DNA from: an uncultured bacterium
Lineage (GTDB): Bacteria; Verrucomicrobiota; Kiritimatiellia; CAIKKV01; CAIYGI01
DNA: 50,147 bases
NCBI GenBank assembly: GCA_903925685.1
Contig: CAIYGI010000154.1
Coordinates: 1-50,147 of the forward strand
Direction of reading: 5' to 3'
Shown here: positions 15,427-23,750 of the stretch, one piece after another
Position numbering within the stretch: position 1 is the stretch's first letter
Layout of the letters: every line of letters begins with the position of its first letter
Made by a program: the position numbers and the translations under genes
Notes under the pieces: generated by a model
Databases searched by the model: none
What the model saw: only the letters and a program-made list of their open reading frames with translations
What the model was told of the DNA's origin: nothing

Positions 15427-16448
15427 CCTCCGCTGCCGCCGGTATCACCGTCGCGGTGATCAACTACAACGGCGAAGCCGTGCTCGGGCCAACCCTCGAT
15501 TCCGTGCTGGCCCAGAACGGCATCGTTTTGCACGCGATTCTGACGGTCGACAACCATTCCTCCGACGATTCGCTGGCGCTGCTGCGCGCGCGCTATGCCG
15601 GGCGGGTCGGTGTGATCGAAATGCCCGATAACCGCGGTCCGAATCCGGCGCGCAACGCGGCGCTGCGCGCGGCGGAAACGGATCTTGTGCTGATCATGGA
15701 TAACGACCTCGTGCTGGCGCCGGATTACGCGCAACGGCTGGCGGCGGTTTTTGCGGCGCAGCCCGCCGCGGGCGCGGTGACGGGCCAGATCCGGCTGCAT
15801 GCCGAACCCCAAACGATGCAGTACTGCGGGGCCTTCCTGCACTACGCCGCCGAGGTGGTGGTGTACCGTCCCGGCGGCGCTACGCCCGTGCGGGTCGGGA
15901 CGGTTTCCGCGGGCGCGACGCTTTACAACCGGGCGGCGGCCCTGGCTGCCGATGCTTTTGACGAGGATCTGTTTTTCGGGTGGGAAGATGGAGACTTGGC
16001 ATTCCGTATGGCGGCCTTGGGTCATCCCTGCTACGCGGCGCCGGCGGCGTTGGCCTATCATATGGCCCGCCCGCGCGGGAAGCGCTGGATCGCGTTGCAG
16101 ACCCGCAACCGCTGGTGGTTCGTTGTGCGCCATTACAATGCCAGAACCTTCTGGCTTGCGTTGCCCGCGCTGATCTTTTATCAGGCCTGTGCCGGCGTAT
16201 TCTTCCTGTTCAAGGGGCAGGGCGGAGATTTTGCGCGCGGCACCTGGCAGGCGCTGTGCGGGCTTTCCAAGGCGCTGCGCAAGCGGCGCGCCTTCGTTCC
16301 TCGAAAGCTCGTTTCGGACAGGGAGCTGCTGTGCGGCGGCCGCCCTGATCCGCCACCCGGCGTGCGCGGCGGCCTATCCGCGCGCCTGGCGTCCCTGGCC
16401 GGCGTCGTGCTGGCCGGATACTGGCGATTGATTGCGTGGATGTTGTAA
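15423..16448 (+). CDS. family 2 glycosyltransferase
   Basis: A 341-residue GT-A glycosyltransferase: TVAVINYNGEAVLGPTLDSV, LTVDNHSSDDS, PARNAALRAA, LIMDNDLVLAPDY (the DxD-like DND) and FDEDLFFGWEDGDLAFRM (the acidic ED motif of rhamnosyltransferase-like members). The C-terminus has a hydrophobic segment (LALPALIFYQACAGVFFLF), so it probably sits at the inner membrane. It is translationally coupled to the deacetylase by ATGA. The sugar donor cannot be read from sequence. Its stop codon lies in the first unit of a 13-bp tandem duplication at 16441-16466. Confidence 0.88.
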   Translation: MTSAAAGITVAVINYNGEAVLGPTLDSVLAQNGIVLHAILTVDNHSSDDSLALLRARYAGRVGVIEMPDNRGPNPARNAALRAAETDLVLIMDNDLVLAPDYAQRLAAVFAAQPAAGAVTGQIRLHAEPQTMQYCGAFLHYAAEVVVYRPGGATPVRVGTVSAGATLYNRAAALAADAFDEDLFFGWEDGDLAFRMAALGHPCYAAPAALAYHMARPRGKRWIALQTRNRWWFVVRHYNARTFWLALPALIFYQACAGVFFLFKGQGGDFARGTWQALCGLSKALRKRRAFVPRKLVSDRELLCGGRPDPPPGVRGGLSARLASLAGVVLAGYWRLIAWML

Positions 16449-16466
16449 TAAGGTGTTGTAATAAGG
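16441..16466. repeat. 13-bp perfect tandem duplication at glycosyltransferase stop
   Basis: TGTTGTAATAAGG occurs twice back to back. The first copy contains the TAA stop of the glycosyltransferase. It marks the left edge of the restriction-modification unit and may be an insertion scar. Confidence 0.9.
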
Positions 16467-16556
16467 TTTGGATGGTTCGGGGTTCAAGTTTATACTGGCG
16501 GCAAAGCGATTTTTTGTAGTTATTTATAACTCCACCGGCAAAGGAGTAAAACAGAG

Positions 16557-17435
16557 ATGCATTTGCAACAAACTAAAGCCGGAAGTCGCAAGACCGGAGG
16601 ACCACAGTACTATTTTCATGACTTGGCGGAACCTATCAAACACTATCTGCGCAGGAAGGGCGCGTGCCCGGTCGTTCTACAGACTCCGTACGGCATAGCA
16701 GAAAGTCCGTTTGTAGCTGTGGGGCGGGATCACAAACTGTTGACGAATGGGCACGTTGTGTCCGGCCGAGTGGGGCATGATCGTGTTCAGCAATCGATAG
16801 GCGCGGACGAATCCATCGGCGAGGCAATCAGGTGCTGGTATAACCTGGCCCGCGGGTGTGACTTCGAGCGCATTGAGGTGGATGTCAGGATCGACAAATT
16901 GGGCCAGTTCATCCTCGCACCGCTCAAGTTTCATTTCCGAGGCAAGTCGCGAACGGCGGAATTGGCGCTGCTTGACCGACCGCTTTCTTTTACGCGTCGT
17001 TATCAGAGCCCGTTATGGGTGCAACAGATCGATGCCGTTGCGACCGCCAATCCTGCCGCGATCAGGTGGGTCATGCAAGAGACGACCCGCGTGGCCCGCG
17101 AACATCTCGATCCAAATACACGCAATGTTCACGAGGTGGATTTACTTCGCACGGCTGGGGCGTTTTCACGACTGGGGGTTACGTTTAGCCCATACTCGGT
17201 GCGCTACTACGACTGCAATCGAAGCGTTTTCCGTTTTTTGAAATTCCCCGCCTACTCCTGCCCCATAGAGATCAAGAAGGCTTCCCGAGGGTTCAAATAC
17301 CAGATAGAACGCTACAAGCCACTTCTGAGAGCCGTTGTATTCTGTGTCAAAGACAATCTGCTGAACGCGCCCGAACACGTTGATGTGATCGAACTGGGCT
17401 ATTTGGCTGAACATCTTAATAAACTACTTAACTGA
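16557..17435 (+). CDS. putative type II restriction endonuclease (PD-(D/E)XK-like)
   Basis: A 292-residue protein placed 10 nt before a DNA methyltransferase gene. I do not recognise a named family. Near residue 236 it reads FPAYSCPIEIKKASRGF, an E-x-K with preceding acidic and hydrophobic residues, as in the PD-(D/E)XK nuclease core; the aspartate could be in SVRYYDCNRS about 20 residues earlier. The N-terminal half (VLLTNGHVVSG region: DHKLLTNGHVVSGRVGHDR) could be a recognition part. AGGAG precedes the ATG by 10 nt. Pairing with the methyltransferase is the main argument for a restriction enzyme. Confidence 0.6.
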   Translation: MHLQQTKAGSRKTGGPQYYFHDLAEPIKHYLRRKGACPVVLQTPYGIAESPFVAVGRDHKLLTNGHVVSGRVGHDRVQQSIGADESIGEAIRCWYNLARGCDFERIEVDVRIDKLGQFILAPLKFHFRGKSRTAELALLDRPLSFTRRYQSPLWVQQIDAVATANPAAIRWVMQETTRVAREHLDPNTRNVHEVDLLRTAGAFSRLGVTFSPYSVRYYDCNRSVFRFLKFPAYSCPIEIKKASRGFKYQIERYKPLLRAVVFCVKDNLLNAPEHVDVIELGYLAEHLNKLLN

Positions 17436-17445
17436 GCAGCCGACC

Positions 17446-19017
17446 ATGCAATACCGCGCGAACATCGAACCCATTGCCGCTACGATACCGGACGAACGCC
17501 AGAAACTGGCCCGCTATTACGGCGTCCATCCCTATTTTACCAGGAGGTCGGCCAACTTGATTCAAACTTATATCCGACGCTTTACCGAGGATGGCGACAC
17601 GGTGATTGATCCTTTCGGGGGATCGGGGGTGACGGCCGTTGAGGCGCTCCTTTTGGGACGGCGCGGGATACAGAACGACGTTAACCCATTGGCGAACTTT
17701 ATTACGCGAACGATTGGGGATACCACGCTTGCCTCGACAGCCGTTCTCAATAACGCTTTCGAACGTGTCGAGTCGGCGTGCCGCCAGCAGGTCGAAAGAA
17801 TCGACAGTTCGTCGGAAGCCGAAGCGCACGAATTGTTGAAGAACATCGCATTACCAAAGAATATCCGCCTTCCCCGCAGTTCCGATGCGGAGTTTTTTTT
17901 CGATCTGTTCACCAACAAGCAGTTGGCCGCGCTCGCCATCGTCAAACGTGCCATTGACGAGGAGCATGATACGGTTGTTCGCGATTCGCTTTTACTGGCG
18001 TGGTCAGCGGCCACGGCGAAGCTCAATAAGACATTCATTTCCACCAAAGGGCGGGCAGAAAGCCGCGGTGGATCGAGCATCTTCAGCATTTATCGGTACA
18101 AGATCGCAAAGGAAGTTATCGAATTGCCCCTTTGGGAGACATTCCGCGGGCGTTTTCTGAACGTCCTGGCGGCGCGGAAGGAAGTGCTGGATGCCCGGGA
18201 TCATTTCAATTCCGTTCGCAAAGAAACCGCTCTCTGCGTGGATAGTCGCGAGAACCTGATCGTTCTTCAAGAAGATGCATCACGATTAGCCGAGACACTC
18301 GGCGACGGAACAGTTGACTATGTGTTTACCGATCCGCCTTATGGCGCGCATATTGCGTATCTGGATCTCTCGATCCTCTGGAACCATTGGCTCGGTTTCG
18401 ATGTTAGCGAAGAACTGCGCGCGGCTGAAACTATTGTAGGCGGGGAAAAACGGCTCTCGGAAGATCATTATAAGCAGGGCCTCGCCGCGAGCATCCGTTC
18501 GTCCGTTCGCCTGCTCAAACCGGATCGTTGGATGTCGGTCGTTTTTCAGCACTGGGATATCACTTACTTCAGGGCCATACTTGAGGCCGCTGCCGGTGAA
18601 GGAGCGGAACTCAAAGCGGCCATTACCCAGGAACGTGAAGTCATCTGGTCTATGCACAAGAAAAAGCATTCCGAGAACGTGATCGGCGGCGAGATGATCC
18701 TGACTTTTTACAAATCTGCGCGCGAGGGATGGGCCGGCAATGCGGTGCGCGAAGGTTCACCCCGCTTATTCGTTGAATTGCTCGATGTGCTTCTCAAGTC
18801 TGAAGTCAACCGAACCGAAGTCACCAGCCAATACCTGTTTAACAAACTCATTCTGCTTGCTTGGCGGAGCAATTCATTGTCGGAGTTGGCCGTCACCCGT
18901 CAGGATTTTGCCGTGGCGTTACGGTTGAGGGGATGGGTGTACGACGATGCAAAACATTTGTGGCGTAAAGGTGCGCCTCAAAAAGAGGAATCTCTCTTTG
19001 CCGTGCGCAACGCCTAA
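17446..19017 (+). CDS. DNA methyltransferase (amino-methylating) of a restriction-modification unit
   Basis: A 523-residue protein with VIDPFGGSGVTAVEALLLGR (about residues 55-74, SAM-binding motif I) and VFTDPPYGAHIAYLDLS (about 292-308, catalytic DPPY motif IV). The roughly 230 residues between them may hold target recognition. DPPY indicates N6-adenine or N4-cytosine methylation. It starts HPYFTRRSANLIQTYI, common in stand-alone or type II-like modification enzymes. With the upstream gene it would protect against and cleave unmodified DNA. Together they interrupt a run of glycan genes and have lower GC than those neighbours, which suggests acquisition. Confidence 0.85.
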   Translation: MQYRANIEPIAATIPDERQKLARYYGVHPYFTRRSANLIQTYIRRFTEDGDTVIDPFGGSGVTAVEALLLGRRGIQNDVNPLANFITRTIGDTTLASTAVLNNAFERVESACRQQVERIDSSSEAEAHELLKNIALPKNIRLPRSSDAEFFFDLFTNKQLAALAIVKRAIDEEHDTVVRDSLLLAWSAATAKLNKTFISTKGRAESRGGSSIFSIYRYKIAKEVIELPLWETFRGRFLNVLAARKEVLDARDHFNSVRKETALCVDSRENLIVLQEDASRLAETLGDGTVDYVFTDPPYGAHIAYLDLSILWNHWLGFDVSEELRAAETIVGGEKRLSEDHYKQGLAASIRSSVRLLKPDRWMSVVFQHWDITYFRAILEAAAGEGAELKAAITQEREVIWSMHKKKHSENVIGGEMILTFYKSAREGWAGNAVREGSPRLFVELLDVLLKSEVNRTEVTSQYLFNKLILLAWRSNSLSELAVTRQDFAVALRLRGWVYDDAKHLWRKGAPQKEESLFAVRNA

Positions 19018-19073
19018 CAAGATTTGCGCCCGCGAAACGAGAGTGAATTTTCGGAACCAAGGTCAAGTTAACC

Positions 19074-20255
19074 ATGGAACAAACGGCCTTCATCTGTTTC
19101 GCCGTGTCGGCGTTCTTCGCCGGTTTCTCGCTGCCTTTGGGACGGGTGATGCTGGCGGCGACCTTGCTGATGTTCGTCGTGGATCGCGTGAGAAGGCGCG
19201 CGGTCGTGAAGCTGGCCCCGAGCGGCTGGCTGTATCTCGCATTTCTGGCCTGGGCCGTGGGCGTGACGGTCTATGGCGTCGATCCGTACCGCGGTGTGCC
19301 TTGTTTGACAAAACTGTTCTGGTTTGCGGGCGTGCTGGCCGGCGGCTGGCTGGTGACGACTTCAGACCGGCTGGCAACCGTGCTGGGGGCATATACGATC
19401 GGCACGTCGCTGGTGGCGCTGCGCACGCTGGCGATGGCGCCGTGGCAGGCTTGGAAAACCTTGCATGCCGGTTTACAGCCCGACTTCATGACGGCACTGG
19501 TGAACACAGGCTCTATGTCAGACAGTCAGCGCTGCATGGTGGGGTTGATTCTGGCGCTGGGATTCATCATGGCGGTGCGGCGGCTGGGCGGTCGTGCGGC
19601 GTGGTGGTGGGTTGTGGCGGGGCTTGCGGGACTGGCACTGGCGCTGAGTTTCAAACGCGGCGCCTGGTTTGCAACCGTTGCCGTGCTGGCGGTCCTGCTG
19701 GCCGTGCGCGGCGGCTGGAAAGCCTGGCTTGGCCTGGCGGCGGCGCTAGTGGTGCTGCTGTCGCTGCCGCCGATGCAGCACCGTCTGCAGGCTTTGGCGG
19801 ACGAGTTCGATGCGGGGCGGGGCGGACGCATGACGATGTGGACGAAGGTGGCCCCTGCGCTGGTGCGCGAACACCCCTGGTGCGGGGTGGGGTACCGTTC
19901 GCTCACCAACGAGGACTTTCGCCGCATCGCCCCGGAAATCGAGCCGGACCGCGACCACCTGCATTCCAACGTGGTTGAAATGGTGGTTTCCACCGGCTGG
20001 ATCGGCTTCGCGCTTTACCTGGCCTGGATGGGCGCGGCACTGCTGGAAGCAGTCGGTCTGGTCCGGCGCACCCGCCGTTCCGCGGGCGCGGAAGGCATGC
20101 TCTCGCTGGTGCTGCTGCTTGGTTTTTGCGCGCTGCTGTTGAACGGATTGGTCGAATATAATTTTGGCGACGCCAAACTGGTGCTGGTCTACGGGCTGTT
20201 GATGGGCTGCGCGGCCGGACTGCGAAACGATGGAAGGTTGATGTTGAAAGGTTGA
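19074..20255 (+). CDS. O-antigen ligase / polymerase (Wzy/WaaL-like) membrane protein
   Basis: A 393-residue protein with about ten to eleven hydrophobic segments. It has the Wzy_C signature: a periplasmic loop with GRGGRMTMWTKVAPALVREH, PWCGVGYRS, and DHLHSNVVEMVVSTGWIGF containing the H-x-H-S-N motif. Such proteins join undecaprenyl-linked glycan to lipid A core, or polymerise repeat units. It lies downstream of the deacetylase and glycosyltransferase, separated from them by the restriction-modification genes. The last codons (DGRLMLKG) are encoded by GGTTGAA-type heptads running past the stop. Confidence 0.85.
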   Translation: MEQTAFICFAVSAFFAGFSLPLGRVMLAATLLMFVVDRVRRRAVVKLAPSGWLYLAFLAWAVGVTVYGVDPYRGVPCLTKLFWFAGVLAGGWLVTTSDRLATVLGAYTIGTSLVALRTLAMAPWQAWKTLHAGLQPDFMTALVNTGSMSDSQRCMVGLILALGFIMAVRRLGGRAAWWWVVAGLAGLALALSFKRGAWFATVAVLAVLLAVRGGWKAWLGLAAALVVLLSLPPMQHRLQALADEFDAGRGGRMTMWTKVAPALVREHPWCGVGYRSLTNEDFRRIAPEIEPDRDHLHSNVVEMVVSTGWIGFALYLAWMGAALLEAVGLVRRTRRSAGAEGMLSLVLLLGFCALLLNGLVEYNFGDAKLVLVYGLLMGCAAGLRNDGRLMLKG

Positions 20256-20301
20256 ATGTGGAATATGCCTTCCCTCCACCCTCCACCCTCCACCCTCCAC
20301 C
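20229..20301. repeat. facing heptad tracts at end of O-antigen ligase gene
   Basis: 20229-20263 reads as five heptads of GATGGAA/GGTTGAT/GGTTGAA type. 20274-20301 is four exact CTCCACC units. The first is approximately the reverse complement of the CTCCACC/TTCAACC family, so the two face each other across 10 bp. The first overlaps the last eight codons of the ligase gene. Confidence 0.8.
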
Positions 20302-20351
20302 CTGTGCATAGTAGCGTTCCACGTAAGAATCCAGCGAAGAAAACCCCCTGC

Positions 20352-21056
20352 TCAGTGCCCGTAAATGCGCCGGTTGCTCGTATCGCCGCCTGCCTGCATC
20401 CAGCGGTTGACGCCATCGAAGACATCCTTGCTGATAGTGTTCAAATACTGCCAGGCATCCAAACCGAAGGCCAAAGCCAGTGCTGCCATGATGGCGCGCA
20501 ACAAATGTTCGTCTGATAAACTGAACAGGTAATAGAGCGAATAGCCTGGGACCAAGAGGCACAGTATTCCTTGAAACGTCTCGTCCGAAAACGCCGAGAT
20601 GATGATCGTGATGTGACAGGCCAGCAGCCCCATGGCGCCCCAATATCGCAGCTCGCCGTGAACTGCGGCGGACAACGGCGCAAAGAAACGGAAGTAGATG
20701 CCGACCCCGGCGAGTATAATGAAGATCGCCCAATTCAACCATGTTGAGGAATTGAGACGAGTCAGGAGCGATAGATGGCGGCGCGAGGATTTTTTTTTGG
20801 CGTTTTGTTGCCGACGGCGCATCCATGCCTGGGTAACGGTCAGTTCCGCGCTCGGCGGCTGAACAACGGGCGTCATGGGTGGTTGGGCGGTGGCGAGGCG
20901 CAGTCTGGGCGCAGGCGCTTCCGCAGTCACCGCCTGCGGTTCTGAAGCCGGAATGGCCGCGCCGCATTTGGCGCAAACCAAATTATCCCGATCCGCGTAT
21001 TCCGAGACGTGGAACTGATTGCTGCACGCGGGACATTGCACGGGAATATCGGACAT
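20352..21056 (-). CDS. zinc-ribbon membrane protein of unknown function
   Basis: A 234-residue protein. An N-terminal zinc ribbon of two CxxC pairs (QCPACSNQF and VCAKCGAAI, residues 7-35) is followed by a Pro/Ala-rich linker and a basic stretch (RRRQQNAKKKSSRR), then four membrane segments from about residue 107 (LNWAIFIILAGVGIYFRFF first). The ribbon should face the cytoplasm. GGAG precedes the ATG. The gene stands alone, converging on the ligase gene. I cannot assign a function; ribbons of this type often bind proteins or nucleic acid. Confidence 0.7.
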   Translation of the reverse strand: MSDIPVQCPACSNQFHVSEYADRDNLVCAKCGAAIPASEPQAVTAEAPAPRLRLATAQPPMTPVVQPPSAELTVTQAWMRRRQQNAKKKSSRRHLSLLTRLNSSTWLNWAIFIILAGVGIYFRFFAPLSAAVHGELRYWGAMGLLACHITIIISAFSDETFQGILCLLVPGYSLYYLFSLSDEHLLRAIMAALALAFGLDAWQYLNTISKDVFDGVNRWMQAGGDTSNRRIYGH

Positions 21057-21253
21057 GAACGATGCTCCAAATTAGGTTGATTGGGCTGAAGACTGAAGGC
21101 TGTTAGTCAGTGTGCATCGAACATTTATGACACTTCATCATCCTGCTCAAACGATTCGAATTTCGTGTGGGCGCGCGCATGTATTTCGACTACAGTATAC
21201 CAGAATGCAGTGTGACAACCTATCTGCGTATTTCCGGATGCGAAGGGTGAGTT

Positions 21254-22300
21254 ATGAATTCTGAAACCGCACAAGTCATGGAGCCGGAGGCGGAGTATGC
21301 GCAAGCGCTGGAGGACGGACGAATCGAGTGCCGTCTATGTCCGCACCACTGCGTTATGATTGAAGGAAAGTCGGGACGTTGCCATGTACGCGGTGTGCGC
21401 GGTGGACGGTTGCGCGCATTGGGGTACGGAGCGCTCTCGGCGGTGCATGTGGATCCAGTTGAAAAAAAGCCGCTTTATCACTTTCTGCCCGGCGAACCGG
21501 TTTTCAGCATCGGCGCCTGGGGCTGCAACTTTGCCTGCGCGTTTTGCCAGAACTGGGAGATTTCGCAGCAGTTTCCCCCCAACGTATCGTCAAGAACAAC
21601 CCCGGCCGCGGTCGTCGCAAATGCGCAGGCATCAGGCTGCCGGATGATCGCCTACACCTATAACGAACCGCTGACGGGCTTCGAATTTGTACGCGACTGC
21701 GCCCGGCTGGCCCGTCAGGCGGGACTCAAGAACGTGTTGGTGACGAATGGTTACGTTGAGGAGGACCCTGCCGCCGAATTGCTGCCGCTATTGGATGCAC
21801 TCAATGTGGACGTCAAAAGCATGGAAGACACATTTTACCGGCAACAATGTCACGCCACCTTGGAACCGGTGCTGCGTTTCTGTCGCCAGGCGAGAACGGC
21901 GGGATGTCATCTGGAACTCACGAACCTCGTGATTCCCGGACTAAACGACCGCCCGGAACTTTTCGACCGGCTGGCGGACTGGGTGGCGGAGACATTGGGG
22001 CCGAAGACGCCGCTGCACCTGAGCGCCTATCATCCCGACTTTCGCACCTCTGAACCGCCCACGCCGATTGGAACGCTGATCGATGCGCAGGCGCGCTGTC
22101 GCGCTAAATTGTCGTATGTCTATGTCGGCAATGTCGCATCCGACCAGGGACATGACACAATTTGTCCCGACTGCGGCGCCACACTGGTAACGCGGAGCGG
22201 ATATCGAACCAAAATGACGGGAATTCGCTCCGGCGCCTGCGCAGGATGTAAACGGGCGGTGGATCTGGTGTTATTCGCCGGGACGAAGCATCTTTCGTAG
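21254..22300 (+). CDS. amrS: AmmeMemoRadiSam-system radical SAM enzyme
   Basis: A 348-residue radical SAM enzyme. It begins CRLCPHHCVMIEGKSGRCHVR, shown as CRLCPHHC and GRCHVR, the N-terminal cysteine motif of AmrS. It then has GCNFACAFCQNWEISQ, the CxxxCxxC cluster that binds [4Fe-4S]-SAM, and closes with a second cysteine set (CPDCGATL, GACAGCKR). AmrS is usually genomically linked to AmrA/AmrB (Memo and AMMECR1 families), neither of which is visible here. The substrate is not established from sequence. It ends 8 bp from the convergent beta-CASP gene, with no terminator between them. Confidence 0.88.
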   Translation: MNSETAQVMEPEAEYAQALEDGRIECRLCPHHCVMIEGKSGRCHVRGVRGGRLRALGYGALSAVHVDPVEKKPLYHFLPGEPVFSIGAWGCNFACAFCQNWEISQQFPPNVSSRTTPAAVVANAQASGCRMIAYTYNEPLTGFEFVRDCARLARQAGLKNVLVTNGYVEEDPAAELLPLLDALNVDVKSMEDTFYRQQCHATLEPVLRFCRQARTAGCHLELTNLVIPGLNDRPELFDRLADWVAETLGPKTPLHLSAYHPDFRTSEPPTPIGTLIDAQARCRAKLSYVYVGNVASDQGHDTICPDCGATLVTRSGYRTKMTGIRSGACAGCKRAVDLVLFAGTKHLS

Positions 22301-22308
22301 CAGGCTTC

Positions 22309-23712
22309 TCAAAGAGTTGCGGTGTCGCCGTAGGCGGGGACGGAAACAGGCCAGCCATGCGCGGCGCCGATTGCCGCGGAAAACGCCGTGGCGGCGGCGG
22401 GTTCGCCGTGCGTGACGAAGATGTGCCGCGGCGGCTTGCTCGCGCCGCCCAGCCAGCGCAGGAGTTCGTCGCGGTCGGCGTGGCCTGAAAAGCCCTCGAT
22501 CCGCTCGACATGGGCGCGCACTTTGTAGGGCTGGCCATAGATGCGGACCTCCTTGTCGCCCTCCGCAATCTGACGGCCGAGCGTGCCTTGAGCCTGGTAG
22601 CCCACGAAGAGAATCGTGCTGTCGCGCCGGCCGAGGTGCTGGACCAGGTGGTGCTTGATGCGCCCGCCGGTGCACATTCCGGCGCCTGCCATGATCACCG
22701 CCGTGCCGCGCACATGGTTGATGGCCTTGGACTGCGGTACCGAGCGCGTCATGGTCAGTCCGGAAAATTCGAACGGTGAATGTCCTTCGGCCAGCATTTG
22801 CTTGGTCTCGGCGTCGAGCAGGCCGCCGTATTTGGCAAAAAGCTCCGTGACTTGGATGGCCATCGGACTGTCTAGGAAGGTCACCAGATGCGGAACACGA
22901 TTAGCGCGCAGCAGGCGGCTCAGGTAGAAGAGCACTTCCTGCGCGCGCTCTATGGCGAAGGTCGGGATCAGCAGGTTGCCGCCGCGGCGCAGTGTGTCGG
23001 TGATGACATTCGCCAGACGCTCCTGAATGTCCGCCGCCGATTCGTGGATACGGTCGCCGTAGGTGGACTCGATAACCACATAATCCGCATCCGGGCAGAG
23101 ATCGGGGTCTTTCAAAAGCGGTTTATCCCAGCGTCCCAGGTCGCCGGAAAAAACCACCGTGCGCGGATCGCCGCCGTTGGCCACGCGCAGAACAACCGAG
23201 ACCGCCCCGAGAATGTGACCGGCTTCGCGAAAGCGCAGCTCCACGCCGTCTCCGAGGTCCAGCGGTCCGAAGCCCGCGACCGGCGTGAACTGGGCGCAGC
23301 ACGCCTCGACATCGGCGACCGTGTACATCGGCGTGTAAGGGTAGGGGCCCGTGCGGCCTTCGCGTGCATGGCGGGCCTGCTTGAACGCCGCGTCTTCCTC
23401 CTGCAACCTGGCGGAGTCGAGCAGCGAGATGCGGGCAAGATCGGCCGTGGCGGCCGTGGCGCGCACGCGGCCGCGAAAGCCCTGGCGCGTGAGCGCCGGA
23501 AGCCAGCCGCAATGATCCAGGTGCGCGTGGGTAAGGATGACATCCGTAATCGTTGCGGGCGGCACGGGAAAGGGCTCCCAGTTCCGCGCCATGAAATCGC
23601 GTTCCTGGTAAAGACCGCAGTCCACCAGAATGCGGCGTGCGCCGGTGTCGAGCAGATATCGCGAACCGGTGACGGTTTGGGCGGCGCCGAGAAAACGCAA
23701 GGTCATGCTCAT
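22309..23712 (-). CDS. metallo-beta-lactamase/beta-CASP ribonuclease-like hydrolase
   Basis: A 467-residue protein of the RNA-specific MBL/beta-CASP type (CPSF73/YSH1-like; TTHA0252 group). Metal motifs are visible: HAHLDHCGW (motif 2), EAGHILGA (motif 3), FSGDLGRWDKP (motif 4). Beta-CASP motifs follow: IESTYGDR, NLLIPTFAIERAQEVL and the final GFSGHADRDELL, then FVTHGEP. It is expected to cut or trim RNA in the cytoplasm. It follows the OlsF-like gene by 38 bp on the same strand, so they may share a transcript. Either the first Met or the Met two codons later may be the start. Confidence 0.88.
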   Translation of the reverse strand: MSMTLRFLGAAQTVTGSRYLLDTGARRILVDCGLYQERDFMARNWEPFPVPPATITDVILTHAHLDHCGWLPALTRQGFRGRVRATAATADLARISLLDSARLQEEDAAFKQARHAREGRTGPYPYTPMYTVADVEACCAQFTPVAGFGPLDLGDGVELRFREAGHILGAVSVVLRVANGGDPRTVVFSGDLGRWDKPLLKDPDLCPDADYVVIESTYGDRIHESAADIQERLANVITDTLRRGGNLLIPTFAIERAQEVLFYLSRLLRANRVPHLVTFLDSPMAIQVTELFAKYGGLLDAETKQMLAEGHSPFEFSGLTMTRSVPQSKAINHVRGTAVIMAGAGMCTGGRIKHHLVQHLGRRDSTILFVGYQAQGTLGRQIAEGDKEVRIYGQPYKVRAHVERIEGFSGHADRDELLRWLGGASKPPRHIFVTHGEPAAATAFSAAIGAAHGWPVSVPAYGDTATL

Positions 23713-23750
23713 GAATTTCTCCTACGGTCCAAGTCGCTGTTTCCAGGCAT

